From Arthrobacter sp. NtRootA1 (lineage in GTDB: Bacteria > Actinomycetota > Actinomycetes > Actinomycetales > Micrococcaceae): 64,000 nucleotides of DNA. Under the pieces are notes generated by a model. That model was given only the letters and a program-made list of their open reading frames with translations, was not told the DNA's origin and made no database searches. The first letter of the stretch is position 1. Each line of letters opens with the position of its first letter. This document shows, piece after piece, positions 33,433 through 42,418 of this stretch. The stretch lies in the NCBI RefSeq assembly GCF_019976975.1, contig NZ_AP024630.1, positions 3,472,001 through 3,536,000 on the forward strand, in the 5' to 3' direction. The translations under genes and the position numbers were made by a program.

Positions 33433-34485
33433 CTAAAGTGCCGCCGCAATAGCATCGCCGATCGCCGCAGTAGTGCGCGTCTCGCCGGTGCGGCTTTCGA
33501 CGTCGGCGACCACTGCCGCCTCGATCTTGCGGGCCGCCGTGGTGTAGCCAAGGTGGTCCAGGAGGAGCACTGCGGAGAGGATGGCCGCGGTGGGATCGGC
33601 TTTCTGCTGTCCGGCGATATCCGGTGCTGAGCCATGGACGGGTTCGAACATGGACGGTGCTGTGCGGTCCATGTTGATGTTGCCCGATGCCGCCAAGCCA
33701 ATGCCACCCGTAACGGCAGCGGCGAGGTCGGTCAGGATGTCCCCGAAAAGGTTGTCGGTGACGATCACATCGAAGCGGGAGGGATCGGTAACCATGAAGA
33801 TGGTTGCAGCATCGATGTGCAGGTAATCGTGGGTGACCTCGGGGAATTCGCTGGCCACTGCTTCAACGGTGCGCTTCCACAAGTGTCCGGCGAAGACCAG
33901 GACGTTGTGCTTGTGGACGAGGGTGACGTGCTTGCGCGGACGTTCGCTGGCGCGGCGGAATGCATCCCGCACCACGCGCTCCACGCCATGCGCAGTATTA
34001 AGGGAGACCTCGGTGGCAACCTCGTGCGGGGTTCCGCCGCGCAGGGTGCCGCCGTTGCCTACGTAGGGACCTTCGGTGCCTTCCCGGACAACGATGAAAT
34101 CGATGACCCCGGGGTTTGCCAAGGGGCTCCCGACGGTTCCATACAACCGGGACGGCCGCAGGTTCACGTAGTGGTCCAGGCTGAAGCGAAGCTTGAGCAG
34201 CATCTCGCGTTCGATGATGCCGGAAGGAATCCTGGTATCGCCCGGGGCTGCTCCCACTGCCCCAAAGAGAATGGCGTCACGCGTCCGGAGGTCTTCCAAA
34301 ACCTCGTCCGGCAGGGTCTCGCCCGTTTCAAGCCAGTGCTGCGCACCGAGCTTGTAATGGGTCTGCTCAAGGGCCACGCCTTCGGCGGCGACAGCCTTTT
34401 CGAGGACCTTGACAGCTTCGGCGATGACCTCGGGGCCGATGCCGTCGCCGGGGATGACAGCGAGGTTGATGGACGATGCACTCAT
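33433..34485 (-). CDS. leuB: 3-isopropylmalate dehydrogenase
   Basis: A 350-residue LeuB that oxidises and decarboxylates 3-isopropylmalate. Signatures are [51 protein letters not shown], and the metal/NAD site [17 protein letters not shown] plus [12 protein letters not shown]. The start [13 protein letters not shown] at 34485 is chosen; the frame is open to 34677 but that overlaps the divergent histidine kinase. It precedes ilvE. Confidence 0.97.
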   Translation of the reverse strand: MSASSINLAVIPGDGIGPEVIAEAVKVLEKAVAAEGVALEQTHYKLGAQHWLETGETLPDEVLEDLRTRDAILFGAVGAAPGDTRIPSGIIEREMLLKLRFSLDHYVNLRPSRLYGTVGSPLANPGVIDFIVVREGTEGPYVGNGGTLRGGTPHEVATEVSLNTAHGVERVVRDAFRRASERPRKHVTLVHKHNVLVFAGHLWKRTVEAVASEFPEVTHDYLHIDAATIFMVTDPSRFDVIVTDNLFGDILTDLAAAVTGGIGLAASGNINMDRTAPSMFEPVHGSAPDIAGQQKADPTAAILSAVLLLDHLGYTTAARKIEAAVVADVESRTGETRTTAAIGDAIAAAL

Positions 34486-34597
34486 ACTTCTATCTAGCCA
34501 AGCAATCCACATGTTGGTCAAAATCGTCTCACTCTTCGAACAGGCGACAAGGGCGAAATCAGACCAGGGCATGACGCCTGCGACCAAACCGAACACA

Positions 34598-34609
34598 TAG
34601 AGTCGTACC
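34598..34609 (+). promoter_or_regulatory. Putative -10 for a leaderless histidine-kinase mRNA
   Basis: TAGAGT (34598-34603) lies 6 nt before the GTG start, and no Shine-Dalgarno is present. That spacing fits a -10 element of a leaderless transcript, common in actinobacteria. The same TAGAGT hexamer precedes both tRNA-Lys copies in this window. Confidence 0.45.
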
Positions 34610-35794
34610 GTGGACAGAAGGCACGCTTTATACGAATGGTTCCGGATCAACCGCTTCAAGGTAGATCTGGCGGCCACAGGCTTGCTCGTCCTGTTGTTCG
34701 GACCTGTCTATCTGGTGGCCGACCGCCCTTTGCTCTTCCTCATCTCCTGCGGCCTCCTGTTGCCGCTGGCTTGGCGACGCACGCGCCCTGTGGTCGCGGC
34801 CGCCGTCGTGGTTTTGGTGTGCCTGGTCCAGTGGGCGATCGGCGCCGAACCGGTGGCCGGCCAAATAGCCGTGCCCCTGGTCATCTATGCAACGGCCGCT
34901 TATGGGCCGGCCTGGGCGAGCCGGACGGTCCTGCTCCTTGGTTTGCTGGGCGGTGTCATGCTCACCACGCGTGAATACTCAAGCTCCGCCGAGTCAGGCA
35001 TCATGGGCCTCACCATCGGGGCCCTGTACACGGTCCTGATCTGGATGCTGGTGCTGGTCAGTTGGACACTCGGCGATCTCACCCGCGTACGGCGGCTCCA
35101 GCTCCAGGCCCTTGAGGACCGGACCCGCCGCCTTGAAATCGAACAACTGCAGGAGCGCCAACTGGCCGCCGCTGATGAGCGCTCCCATATCGCGAGGGAA
35201 ATGCACGACATCGTGGCGCACTCGCTCTCCGTGATCATTACCCAGGCCGACGGCGCCCGTTACGCCGCCACCGCTAAGCCGGAACTGGCCACCGAAGCGT
35301 TGGCCACCATCGCAGCCACGGGTCGGGATTCCCTCGGCGAAATGCGCAGGCTGCTAGGGGTCCTGCGTTCGGACGAGGACGCGCCGACAAGGCCGCAACC
35401 GAGGCTTTCCGATCTCGATGAGCTGCTGCTGGGATTCCGTGCTGCCAGGCTGAATGTCTCCTTCGAACAGCTTGGCATGCCTCGGCGGGCCCTTCCGACC
35501 GGGGCCGAACTCACTGCCTACCGGATCATCCAGGAAGCGCTCACCAACGTCATGAAGCACGCGGGACCCCACGCCCGAGCGAGTGTGACGCTCACGTGGC
35601 AGGGTCGCGGTTTAGAGCTGAACGTCGTCGACGACGGTCGGGGCGCCGCGGCTGATCCGCCCACAGGAGGAGGGGGAAACGGCCTCCGCGGCATGGCCGA
35701 GCGCATCTCGCTCTACGATGGTTCCCTGACCGCAGGCCCCTTACAGGGCGGCGGTTTCCGTGTGTCCGCTTTCATCCCTTATTCGGAGGCCTAA
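34610..35794 (+). CDS. NarL-type sensor histidine kinase
   Basis: A 394-residue membrane histidine kinase starting at GTG. Four to five transmembrane segments fill residues ~18-155 with very short extracytoplasmic loops. A coiled linker ([20 protein letters not shown]) leads to the HisKA_3 helix with phospho-accepting His199 in [14 protein letters not shown]. The HATPase domain has the N-box [19 protein letters not shown] and G-boxes VVDDGRG and [13 protein letters not shown]. The small sensor region suggests intramembrane or lipid/envelope-stress sensing. It is 3 nt from its response regulator and lies upstream of a MacB-like ABC exporter, the classical arrangement for envelope-stress or antimicrobial-peptide modules. 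Confidence 0.92.
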   Translation: MDRRHALYEWFRINRFKVDLAATGLLVLLFGPVYLVADRPLLFLISCGLLLPLAWRRTRPVVAAAVVVLVCLVQWAIGAEPVAGQIAVPLVIYATAAYGPAWASRTVLLLGLLGGVMLTTREYSSSAESGIMGLTIGALYTVLIWMLVLVSWTLGDLTRVRRLQLQALEDRTRRLEIEQLQERQLAAADERSHIAREMHDIVAHSLSVIITQADGARYAATAKPELATEALATIAATGRDSLGEMRRLLGVLRSDEDAPTRPQPRLSDLDELLLGFRAARLNVSFEQLGMPRRALPTGAELTAYRIIQEALTNVMKHAGPHARASVTLTWQGRGLELNVVDDGRGAAADPPTGGGGNGLRGMAERISLYDGSLTAGPLQGGGFRVSAFIPYSEA

Positions 35795-35797
35795 ACC

Positions 35798-36511
35798 ATG
35801 CCTGAACTCCCCTCACCCATACGGGTGGCGCTCGTCGACGACCAGCAATTGGTTCGCTCGGGGTTCGGCATGCTGATCAATTCCCAACCTGACCTCCAGG
35901 TGGTGGCAGAGGCAGGCAACGGCATCGAGGCAGTGCAGGCACTTAGTGCCACCACGGCGGATGTGGTCCTGATGGATGTACGCATGCCGGGTATGGACGG
36001 AATCGAAGCTACGAGACGTATTTTGGAACAGGCAGCCACCCAGCCCTCGGGCTCCCAGCGGGCAGAGGTCAAAATCGTAGTCCTGACCACCTTCGACCTC
36101 GACGAATACGCTTTGGCTGCGATACAGGCCGGGGCCAGTGGGTTTCTCCTCAAGGACGCCCCGCCGGAGGAGCTGTTGGAGGCTGTCCGCACCGTCTACC
36201 GCGGTGACGCCGTCATCGCACCATCCACTACACGCAGGCTCCTGGATCACGTTGCTCCCCTGCTCAGGACACAAACGCCCGAGCAGAGCCGGCACGCTGC
36301 CGCCGTCGAACGCCTGACCGCCCGTGAACGCGAGGTTTTCCAGCTGATCGCCCAGGGCCAGTCGAACCCGGAAATAGCCGCCGGGCTGTTTCTGTCCGAG
36401 GCCACGGTGAAGACCCACGTGGGCCACATTCTGGCCAAGCTAGGAGCCCGGGACCGCGTGCAGGTGGTGGTCATCGCCTATGAGACCGGCGTGGTCGCCC
36501 CAGGAAGCTAG
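35798..36511 (+). CDS. NarL/FixJ-family response regulator
   Basis: A 237-residue regulator. The receiver domain (residues ~8-130) has acidic pair DD in VALVDDQQLV, phospho-acceptor Asp60 in VVLMDVRMPGMDG, the Thr/Ser in VVLTTFDLDEYA, and Lys in FLLKDAPPEEL. The C-terminal LuxR helix-turn-helix (about 170-232) has LTAREREVFQLIAQGQSN and EATVKTHVGHILAKLGARDR. It is encoded directly after its kinase; the ABC exporter genes that follow on the same strand are the obvious target candidates. Confidence 0.95.
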   Translation: MPELPSPIRVALVDDQQLVRSGFGMLINSQPDLQVVAEAGNGIEAVQALSATTADVVLMDVRMPGMDGIEATRRILEQAATQPSGSQRAEVKIVVLTTFDLDEYALAAIQAGASGFLLKDAPPEELLEAVRTVYRGDAVIAPSTTRRLLDHVAPLLRTQTPEQSRHAAAVERLTAREREVFQLIAQGQSNPEIAAGLFLSEATVKTHVGHILAKLGARDRVQVVVIAYETGVVAPGS

Positions 36512-36621
36512 CTCCGCCCATCACGTGATCGCCGGCCTCAGACCACGGTATGAGCTGGCCTTGCCAGGAATGGGTCCCTGGCCGGATCCAGCGGCGCATC
36601 CCCGGCACATAGCGTGAAACC

Positions 36622-37416
36622 ATGACAACTTTCACGCCCCTCCCCCACCCAACAGGCAACGGCCTCCCCGCTAAAGCCGATGCATCCGGCCCACGCACAG
36701 CAGTTGAAGCTTTCGCGCTGACAAAGGGCTATGGACGCGGCGATACACGTGTCATGGCTCTGAACGAGGTATCGGTGGGCTTCGAGGCAGGCAAATTCAC
36801 CGCAATCATGGGACCTTCCGGATCGGGCAAATCCACGCTCATGCATTGCCTCGCCGGCCTTGATACGGCGGACTCCGGACGGATCGTCCTGGGCGGCACA
36901 GAGCTCACCGGACTCAACGACCGCCAACTCACCGCCCTTCGACGCGAGCGCATTGGCTTCGTGTTCCAGGCCTTCAATCTTGTGCCCACCCTGACAGCGG
37001 AACAGAACATCACGCTGCCGCTCGCTTTGGCGGGAACAACCGCCGACGCCGGGTGGCTGGATACCGTAGTCAGCACCCTGGGGTTGAAAGACCGGTTGAA
37101 GCACCGACCACACGAGTTGTCCGGCGGACAGCAGCAGCGTGTCGCCGTAGCCCGGGCGCTACTGACGCGTCCCGACGTCGTGTTTGGCGACGAGCCGACC
37201 GGCAACCTGGACTCCAAAGCCGGCGGCGAAGTGCTTGCGCTCCTGCGTCGCAGCAGCCAGGAGATGGGCCAGACCATCATCATGGTGACCCATGACCCCG
37301 TCGCCGCAAGCTATGCCGACCGCGTGGTGCTGATGAGCGACGGCGGTCTGGTAGGCGAGATCCAGAAGCCCACAGCGGAATCAGTTTTGACGGCGCTCGG
37401 CAAGCTGGGGGCTTAA
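36622..37416 (+). CDS. ABC transporter ATP-binding protein (MacB/LolD type)
   Basis: A 264-residue ATPase. Walker A is GPSGSGKSTL (residues ~64-73), the Q-loop is in IGFVFQAFNLVP, the ABC signature LSGGQQQRVAVARAL, Walker B VVFGDEPTGNLDS, and the H-loop VTHD. These features, with TGNLDSK, place it in the MacB/LolD/FtsE group that partners FtsX-fold permeases. It has a ~25-residue N-terminal extension before the domain. The next gene is its permease, 3 nt on. It likely couples ATP hydrolysis to mechanotransmission rather than classic import. Confidence 0.95.
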   Translation: MTTFTPLPHPTGNGLPAKADASGPRTAVEAFALTKGYGRGDTRVMALNEVSVGFEAGKFTAIMGPSGSGKSTLMHCLAGLDTADSGRIVLGGTELTGLNDRQLTALRRERIGFVFQAFNLVPTLTAEQNITLPLALAGTTADAGWLDTVVSTLGLKDRLKHRPHELSGGQQQRVAVARALLTRPDVVFGDEPTGNLDSKAGGEVLALLRRSSQEMGQTIIMVTHDPVAASYADRVVLMSDGGLVGEIQKPTAESVLTALGKLGA

Positions 37417-37419
37417 GGC

Positions 37420-39885
37420 ATGCTGCGTGTAGCTCTCTCCCAATTGACGACTCACTTCCGACGATTCGTCGCAATCGGGCTCGCCGTGATGCTGTCCGTT
37501 ATGTTCCTCTCAGCCACGCTTATGGTGGGCGCGAGCACCAATGCTTCACTTGGCGCCAGTATCGGCGAGGCCTACCGCAACGCGGACCTTATTGCTACAT
37601 CCAAAAACGGTGAGGCCTTCAGCCAGGCAGCAGTGGATGCCGCGACGTCCGCGCCCGCAGTCAAGGACCATTACGCCGAACGCTCTACGTATGTGACGTT
37701 CGTGGCCGGTGGCGGTGAGCAGCAGGGCCGGCTGCGAAATACGGCGCCATCATCCCTGGAGGGTGCGGTCTTGTCCTCCGGTTCCATGCCGTCGCAGCCC
37801 TTCGAAGCCGTGATCGACGTCAAGACGGCAGAGCATCTGGGACTCACCGTTGGAAGTACGCTCGAGCTGCACGGTGCAGGACCTGTCAAGAACGCCAAGG
37901 TAAAAGTTACCGGCCTGATTCAGGCAACGAATGATCCTTTCTCATCCTCGGCGGCCCAGATTGTCGCATCAGAATCTGTCCTGAACGCGGTGCAGGACGC
38001 CGGAGCAGGATACTCGGGCCTGCAATTCACTCTCCAACCCGGCGAAGACGTCTCCGCAGCGAAGGAGTACATCGCGCACCGCATGGAAGCGGCAGGCGCC
38101 GAAGCTCCCACGCTGGAAACCGCGCAGGAGAAGGTCACATCCACGGTCGCCATGCTGAGCGCCGGTCAGGACCAACTCACAGTGGTACTGCTCGCCTTTG
38201 CCGGCGTCGCTATCCTCGTCTCCATTCTGGTGGTGGCCAATACGTTCTCCGTGCTGGTGGCCCAGCGAACAAGGGAACTGGCGCTTCTTCGGTGCCTCGG
38301 CGCAGGACGGTCCCAAATCCGCGGATCCGTCATGCTGGAGGCCCTGGTGGTCGGATTCATTTCCGCCGTGCTGGGCGTGATTGCCGCAACCGGCCTCATG
38401 TATGGGCTCATCGCCTGGGCGAAGACACAGCCTGAGCAGGCTTTTGCCACCCTGGCCGTACCGCCGTCGGCAATCATCGCCGGCCTTGTGGCCGGAACGC
38501 TGCTGACAGTCATTGCAGCCCTCGTACCCGCCAAAGCCGCTACCGCGGTCGCTCCCCTGGCTGCCCTGAGGCCTGCCGATGACGCTGCCGTTGGCAACCG
38601 GCGCGGCAAGGTCCGCCTGGCTCTGGGCCTGGTGGCGCTCCTCGGCGGCGCGTCATTGCTGATTTTCGGCAGCACTACCGTCTCGCTGCTGATTGCGTTG
38701 TTCGGCGGAGCCCTCTCCTTCGTGGGGATCCTGTTGTGCTCAACCCTGTTCATTCCGACGGTAGTGGCCCTGGCTGGACGCGTGGCCGCACCCGTAGGTA
38801 TTCCCGGAAAGCTGGCTGCGGTCAACGCCACGCGCAATCCCGCCCGTACGTCGGCTACCGCCGCTGCCCTGTTGATCGGCGTCACTCTGGTGTCGCTGAT
38901 GATGACCGGCGCAGCCACGTCCCGGCAGGCCTTCAACGACACCCTTGCTGAGAATTATCCCGTAGACCTGGCAGCGATGACCGCCGCTGGTTCCATCGGC
39001 TCCGGCGATGCCGCTGTTTCCCGTATCAAGGCAATCGACGGCGTCAGCACCGCAGTCCTGCTCCCGGCTGTCGGTACCCTTGCCGAGGCCACGCCTGATG
39101 GCGAAAGTACCATCTATGGAATCTCCGCGGCCGATGCCTCGTCCGTGCTGCGCGATGGTGCTTTGCGGCCGAACCCCGGTACCGTCTACCTGCCCGAGGA
39201 CTCCACAGGCGGAGCCGCAACGATCTCGACGGCGACCGGTCCCGTATCGCTGGATGCCAAGGTCCTCCGCACGCGTCACATCCCACCTTTCGTGGAGATC
39301 TCCAGCGTCCCGTCCAGTGCATTGGCGGAAACGCCCTCTATGGCGTGGGTGAAACTGGACGACTCGATATCTGCTGACCGTGTCCAGGCCATTCAAAAGG
39401 AAGTGGCCGCGGCCTTGGGTGTGCAGGAACGCACTGTCAGCGGCGCGGCAATCGAGCGCGTGACCTTTAACAGCATCATCGACGTCCTGTTGCTGGTGGT
39501 CACAGGATTGCTGGGGGTGGCAGTGGTGATTGCCCTGATCGGTGTGGCGAACACGTTGTCCCTCTCCGTCCTTGAACGAACCCGGGAGAACTCCTTGCTG
39601 AGGGCACTGGGCCTGACGAAAGGCCAACTCCGGGGAATGCTCGCGATCGAGGCCGTGCTCATAGCTGGTGTGGCCGCAGTCCTCGGTGCGGGCATGGGCA
39701 TCGTCTACGGTTGGCTGGGCGCCCAGGCCGCTCTTGGCGGTGTGGCTGATGTTGTTCCGGCGGTTCCGTGGCTGCAGCTCGCAACGGTGTTCGGCGTGGC
39801 TATGGTGGCCGGTTTGCTGGCCTCCGTGATACCTGCCCAGCGTGCAGCGCGGCTGTCCCCTGTTGAGGGTCTGGCCACGGCCTAA
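37420..39885 (+). CDS. FtsX-domain ABC permease (MacB-like)
   Basis: An 821-residue permease. It has an N-terminal TM (residues ~15-37), a periplasmic-type MacB_PCD domain (about 40-240), a first FtsX domain with three TMs (about 250-380, motif QRTRELALLRCLGAGRSQIR), two central TMs (around 410-450), a second extracellular domain (about 490-680), and a second FtsX domain (about 690-815, ERTRENSLLRALGLTKGQLR). The duplicated FtsX arrangement is typical of Gram-positive exporters associated with two-component systems. It ends next to an inverted repeat pair at 39886-40000. Confidence 0.93.
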   Translation: MLRVALSQLTTHFRRFVAIGLAVMLSVMFLSATLMVGASTNASLGASIGEAYRNADLIATSKNGEAFSQAAVDAATSAPAVKDHYAERSTYVTFVAGGGEQQGRLRNTAPSSLEGAVLSSGSMPSQPFEAVIDVKTAEHLGLTVGSTLELHGAGPVKNAKVKVTGLIQATNDPFSSSAAQIVASESVLNAVQDAGAGYSGLQFTLQPGEDVSAAKEYIAHRMEAAGAEAPTLETAQEKVTSTVAMLSAGQDQLTVVLLAFAGVAILVSILVVANTFSVLVAQRTRELALLRCLGAGRSQIRGSVMLEALVVGFISAVLGVIAATGLMYGLIAWAKTQPEQAFATLAVPPSAIIAGLVAGTLLTVIAALVPAKAATAVAPLAALRPADDAAVGNRRGKVRLALGLVALLGGASLLIFGSTTVSLLIALFGGALSFVGILLCSTLFIPTVVALAGRVAAPVGIPGKLAAVNATRNPARTSATAAALLIGVTLVSLMMTGAATSRQAFNDTLAENYPVDLAAMTAAGSIGSGDAAVSRIKAIDGVSTAVLLPAVGTLAEATPDGESTIYGISAADASSVLRDGALRPNPGTVYLPEDSTGGAATISTATGPVSLDAKVLRTRHIPPFVEISSVPSSALAETPSMAWVKLDDSISADRVQAIQKEVAAALGVQERTVSGAAIERVTFNSIIDVLLLVVTGLLGVAVVIALIGVANTLSLSVLERTRENSLLRALGLTKGQLRGMLAIEAVLIAGVAAVLGAGMGIVYGWLGAQAALGGVADVVPAVPWLQLATVFGVAMVAGLLASVIPAQRAARLSPVEGLATA

Positions 39886-39995
39886 TCCTCTCCCACATCA
39901 ACGGGCCATATGAGAAATGCTCTCTCACTTCCTTCCCTTGAACGGGAGGATGTGAGAGAGCATTTCAGCTTTGGGGCCGTTATGTGCGAGAGCGA
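39886..39995. repeat. Second locus of the 32-34 bp repeat family, divergent copies
   Basis: Between the convergent permease and metG genes lie copies of the same family seen near 32000. On the minus strand, GGAAGTGAGAGAGCATTTC...CCCGTT occupies 39900-39932, followed by a partial unit GATGTGGGAGAGGATTA (to 39883). On the plus strand, GGATGTGAGAGAGCATTTC...CCGTT occupies 39948-39981, followed by a partial ATGTGCGAGAGCGAGT. The two halves point away from a 15-nt centre TTCCCTTGAACGGGA. Each half shares the 20-base GTGAGAGAGCATTTC block, so the whole region can also fold as one long hairpin and may double as a bidirectional terminator. Confidence 0.85.
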
Positions 39996-39999
39996 GTAC

Positions 40000-41559
40000 T
40001 TACGCTTCCACGGGTTCCTCGTAGCGCGGGAAGATCGGCGTCGGGGCCGGAAGTTCAGTGCCCGGAACGATCGGCGTGGCGATGGCGGCGAACTGCCGGG
40101 CCTCGCCTTCGGGCTGTCCGAGCACTTCAAGGAGCTTGGCAGACGAGGAAGGCATGACCGGCTGGGCGAGGATCGCCACGATGCGGACAACTTCCAGCGT
40201 GACGTAAAGCACGGTATTCATCCGCTCGACGTCGGTCTTCCGCAGCACCCACGGCGCCTGATCGGCGAAGTAGGCGTTGGTGTCTCCCAGCACTGTCCAG
40301 ATAGCCTCCAGGGCGCGGCTGAACTCCTGCTTGTCAAAGGCGCCCCGGGCAGTAGCCAGCAACTCTCCGGCCTTCGCGAGCAAGGCGTTGTCCTCAGCCG
40401 TGAACTCGCCGGGGACAGGAACCTTGCCCTCACAGTTCTTAGCGACCATGGACAACGAACGCTGGGCAAGGTTGCCGAAGTTGTTGGCCAGGTCCGAATT
40501 CATGCGGCCCACGATTGCCTCATGGTTGTAACTGCCATCGGCGCCAAACGGGACTTCCCGGAGGAAGAAGAAGCGGCACTGGTCCAGCCCGTACTGCGCC
40601 ACGAAGTCCTGCGGGGCGACAACATTGCCCAGGGATTTGGACATCTTCACGCCGTTGTTGGTCAGGAACCCGTGGATCATGACCCGCTTGGGCAATGCCA
40701 GGCCTGCGCTCATGAGGAAGGCCGGCCAATAGATTGCGTGGAAGCGGGAAATGTCCTTGCCAATGACATGGACATCGGCCGGCCAGAACTTCTTAAAGGA
40801 CTCAGACTCGACATCCGGGTACCCGGCACCAGTGAGGTAATTCGTCAAGGCATCCACCCACACGTACATGACGTGCTTCTCATCGCCCGGAACAGGGACA
40901 CCCCAGTCGAACGTGGTGCGGCTGATGGACAAATCCTCAAGGCCGCGTTTCACAAAGCTGATGACCTCGTTGAACCGGGACTGCGGCGCACCAAACTCAG
41001 GCTGGGCCTCGTAAAGGGCCAGGAGCTTCTCCTGGTAGGCGGACAAGCGGAAGAAGTAGCTTTCCTCGGCAGTCCAACTGACGAGCGTGTCCGTCTCCTT
41101 GGAATAACGCAGGCCATCTTCCTTGACGACGGTATCGTCTTCGACGTAATACGCTTCGTCGCGGACCGAGTACCAGCCCTCGTACTTTGACAAGTAGATG
41201 TCGCCGTTCGCCTCCATCTTCTTCCAGATGGCTTGCGACGCCGTGTAGTGGTCCGGGTCCGTGGTGCGGATGAAACGGTCATGGGAGATTCCCAGGTCCT
41301 GGCTCATCTGCTTGAACGCCGCAGAGTTGCGATCCGCGAGCTGCTTGGCCGTAATGCCTTCCTTCTCGGCCGACTGCTGCATCTTGAGCCCATGCTCGTC
41401 CGTGCCGGTCATGAAGAACACTTCATGACCGTCCAAGCGCTTGAACCGCGCCATGGCATCAGTCGCGATGACCTCGTAGGCGTGTCCGATGTGCGGCACG
41501 CCGTTGGGGTAGCTGATAGCGGTGGTGATGTAGAACGGGGATTTCTCTGCAGACGTCAC
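40000..41559 (-). CDS. metG: Methionine--tRNA ligase
   Basis: A 519-residue class I MetRS. HIGH motif in [24 protein letters not shown], and the ATP loop [11 protein letters not shown] are intact. The length is the short form that ends after the anticodon-binding domain, without a C-terminal tRNA-binding module. No zinc-knuckle cysteines are visible in the connective region. It lies downstream of the second ABC operon, separated by a hairpin. Confidence 0.97.
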   Translation of the reverse strand: MTSAEKSPFYITTAISYPNGVPHIGHAYEVIATDAMARFKRLDGHEVFFMTGTDEHGLKMQQSAEKEGITAKQLADRNSAAFKQMSQDLGISHDRFIRTTDPDHYTASQAIWKKMEANGDIYLSKYEGWYSVRDEAYYVEDDTVVKEDGLRYSKETDTLVSWTAEESYFFRLSAYQEKLLALYEAQPEFGAPQSRFNEVISFVKRGLEDLSISRTTFDWGVPVPGDEKHVMYVWVDALTNYLTGAGYPDVESESFKKFWPADVHVIGKDISRFHAIYWPAFLMSAGLALPKRVMIHGFLTNNGVKMSKSLGNVVAPQDFVAQYGLDQCRFFFLREVPFGADGSYNHEAIVGRMNSDLANNFGNLAQRSLSMVAKNCEGKVPVPGEFTAEDNALLAKAGELLATARGAFDKQEFSRALEAIWTVLGDTNAYFADQAPWVLRKTDVERMNTVLYVTLEVVRIVAILAQPVMPSSSAKLLEVLGQPEGEARQFAAIATPIVPGTELPAPTPIFPRYEEPVEA

Positions 41560-41594
41560 TCTAAGAAGTTACCTTTTTTTCGAATGGAATGACT

Positions 41595-41621
41595 GGACCG
41601 GCCGCAAATGACGGCCGGTCC
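41595..41621 (-). terminator. Hairpin between ABC operon and metG
   Basis: A perfect 10-bp stem GGACCGGCCG (41595-41604) with CGGCCGGTCC (41612-41621) and a 7-nt loop lies 42 nt past the ABC ATPase stop on the minus strand. An A-rich run follows toward metG (forward T-run 41574-41580), so it probably terminates the ABC operon. Confidence 0.6.
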
Positions 41622-41662
41622 GGTCTGTGCCGGACATCCCGGCGAAGGAGCAGTCTTGCGGA

Positions 41663-42418
41663 CTAGTTCAGTTCGGTCAGCGTATCGCTGAGGCGCACCA
41701 GTTCGTGGTCGTGCGAAGCGACGAGTACAGCAATGCCATCGCTGGTTGTGTCCTTCAAAATGCCGATGATGCGGTTGGCTGCAGCACGGTCCAGGCTGGC
41801 AGTGGGCTCATCCACCACCAGTACGCGCGTGCCCAGGATCAGGGCCCTGGCAATAGCCACACGCTGGCGCTCACCGCCGGAAAGCTGTGCGGGACGGTGC
41901 CGCATGCGGCGTCCGAGGCCCACCAGGTCCAGAAGGTCCTTGGCCATCTCCGTGCGCTGTTCCACTTCTCCATCCGGCACGGCGGGCAGCAGCACGTTCT
42001 CGAGGGCGCTCATGCCGTCGATCAAGGCGCCGCCCTGATCGACGTAGCCGATCAAGGCACGACGCCGGTCAGCGATCTCGTCGTCGCCCATAGAGGCCAA
42101 GGAGTGTCCCTCCCAGAACACAGTTCCCGACGTCGGCAGGGTCAACCCGGCGCTGACGGTCAGGATACTGGTCTTGCCCGAGCCGCTTCGGCCGGCGATG
42201 CAGTGCATCTCGCCGGCGTGCAGGGTGAGGTTGAAGTCATCCACGACGTCGACTTCCTCGGCGCCGCCCTTGTCTCCGCCGTAGTGGATGGTGACGCGGC
42301 TGAGCTCCAAGGGTGTCGCGTGGTCCGAGGCCCGGACGATGGTGTTGGCACGTGTCTGCAGCGACTCGTCCGTGGATTCCGGGGTCGCCGTCAGCTCGGG
42401 GTTGAGGTTGTCAGTCAT
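41663..42418 (-). CDS. ABC transporter ATP-binding protein
   Basis: About 251 residues. Walker A GRSGSGKTSIL, Q-loop IGYVDQGGALIDG, signature LSGGERQRVAIARALI, Walker B VLVVDEPTASLD and H-loop ASHDHEL are intact. The Q-loop context with YVDQ and the SGKTS Walker A differ from the other ABC ATPase in this window, so the two are not recent duplicates. The start MTDNLNPE at 42418 overlaps the permease stop (42415-42418, ATGA). The N-terminal ~40 residues are polar and probably disordered. The partner is the large permease immediately upstream. Confidence 0.92.
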   Translation of the reverse strand: MTDNLNPELTATPESTDESLQTRANTIVRASDHATPLELSRVTIHYGGDKGGAEEVDVVDDFNLTLHAGEMHCIAGRSGSGKTSILTVSAGLTLPTSGTVFWEGHSLASMGDDEIADRRRALIGYVDQGGALIDGMSALENVLLPAVPDGEVEQRTEMAKDLLDLVGLGRRMRHRPAQLSGGERQRVAIARALILGTRVLVVDEPTASLDRAAANRIIGILKDTTSDGIAVLVASHDHELVRLSDTLTELN

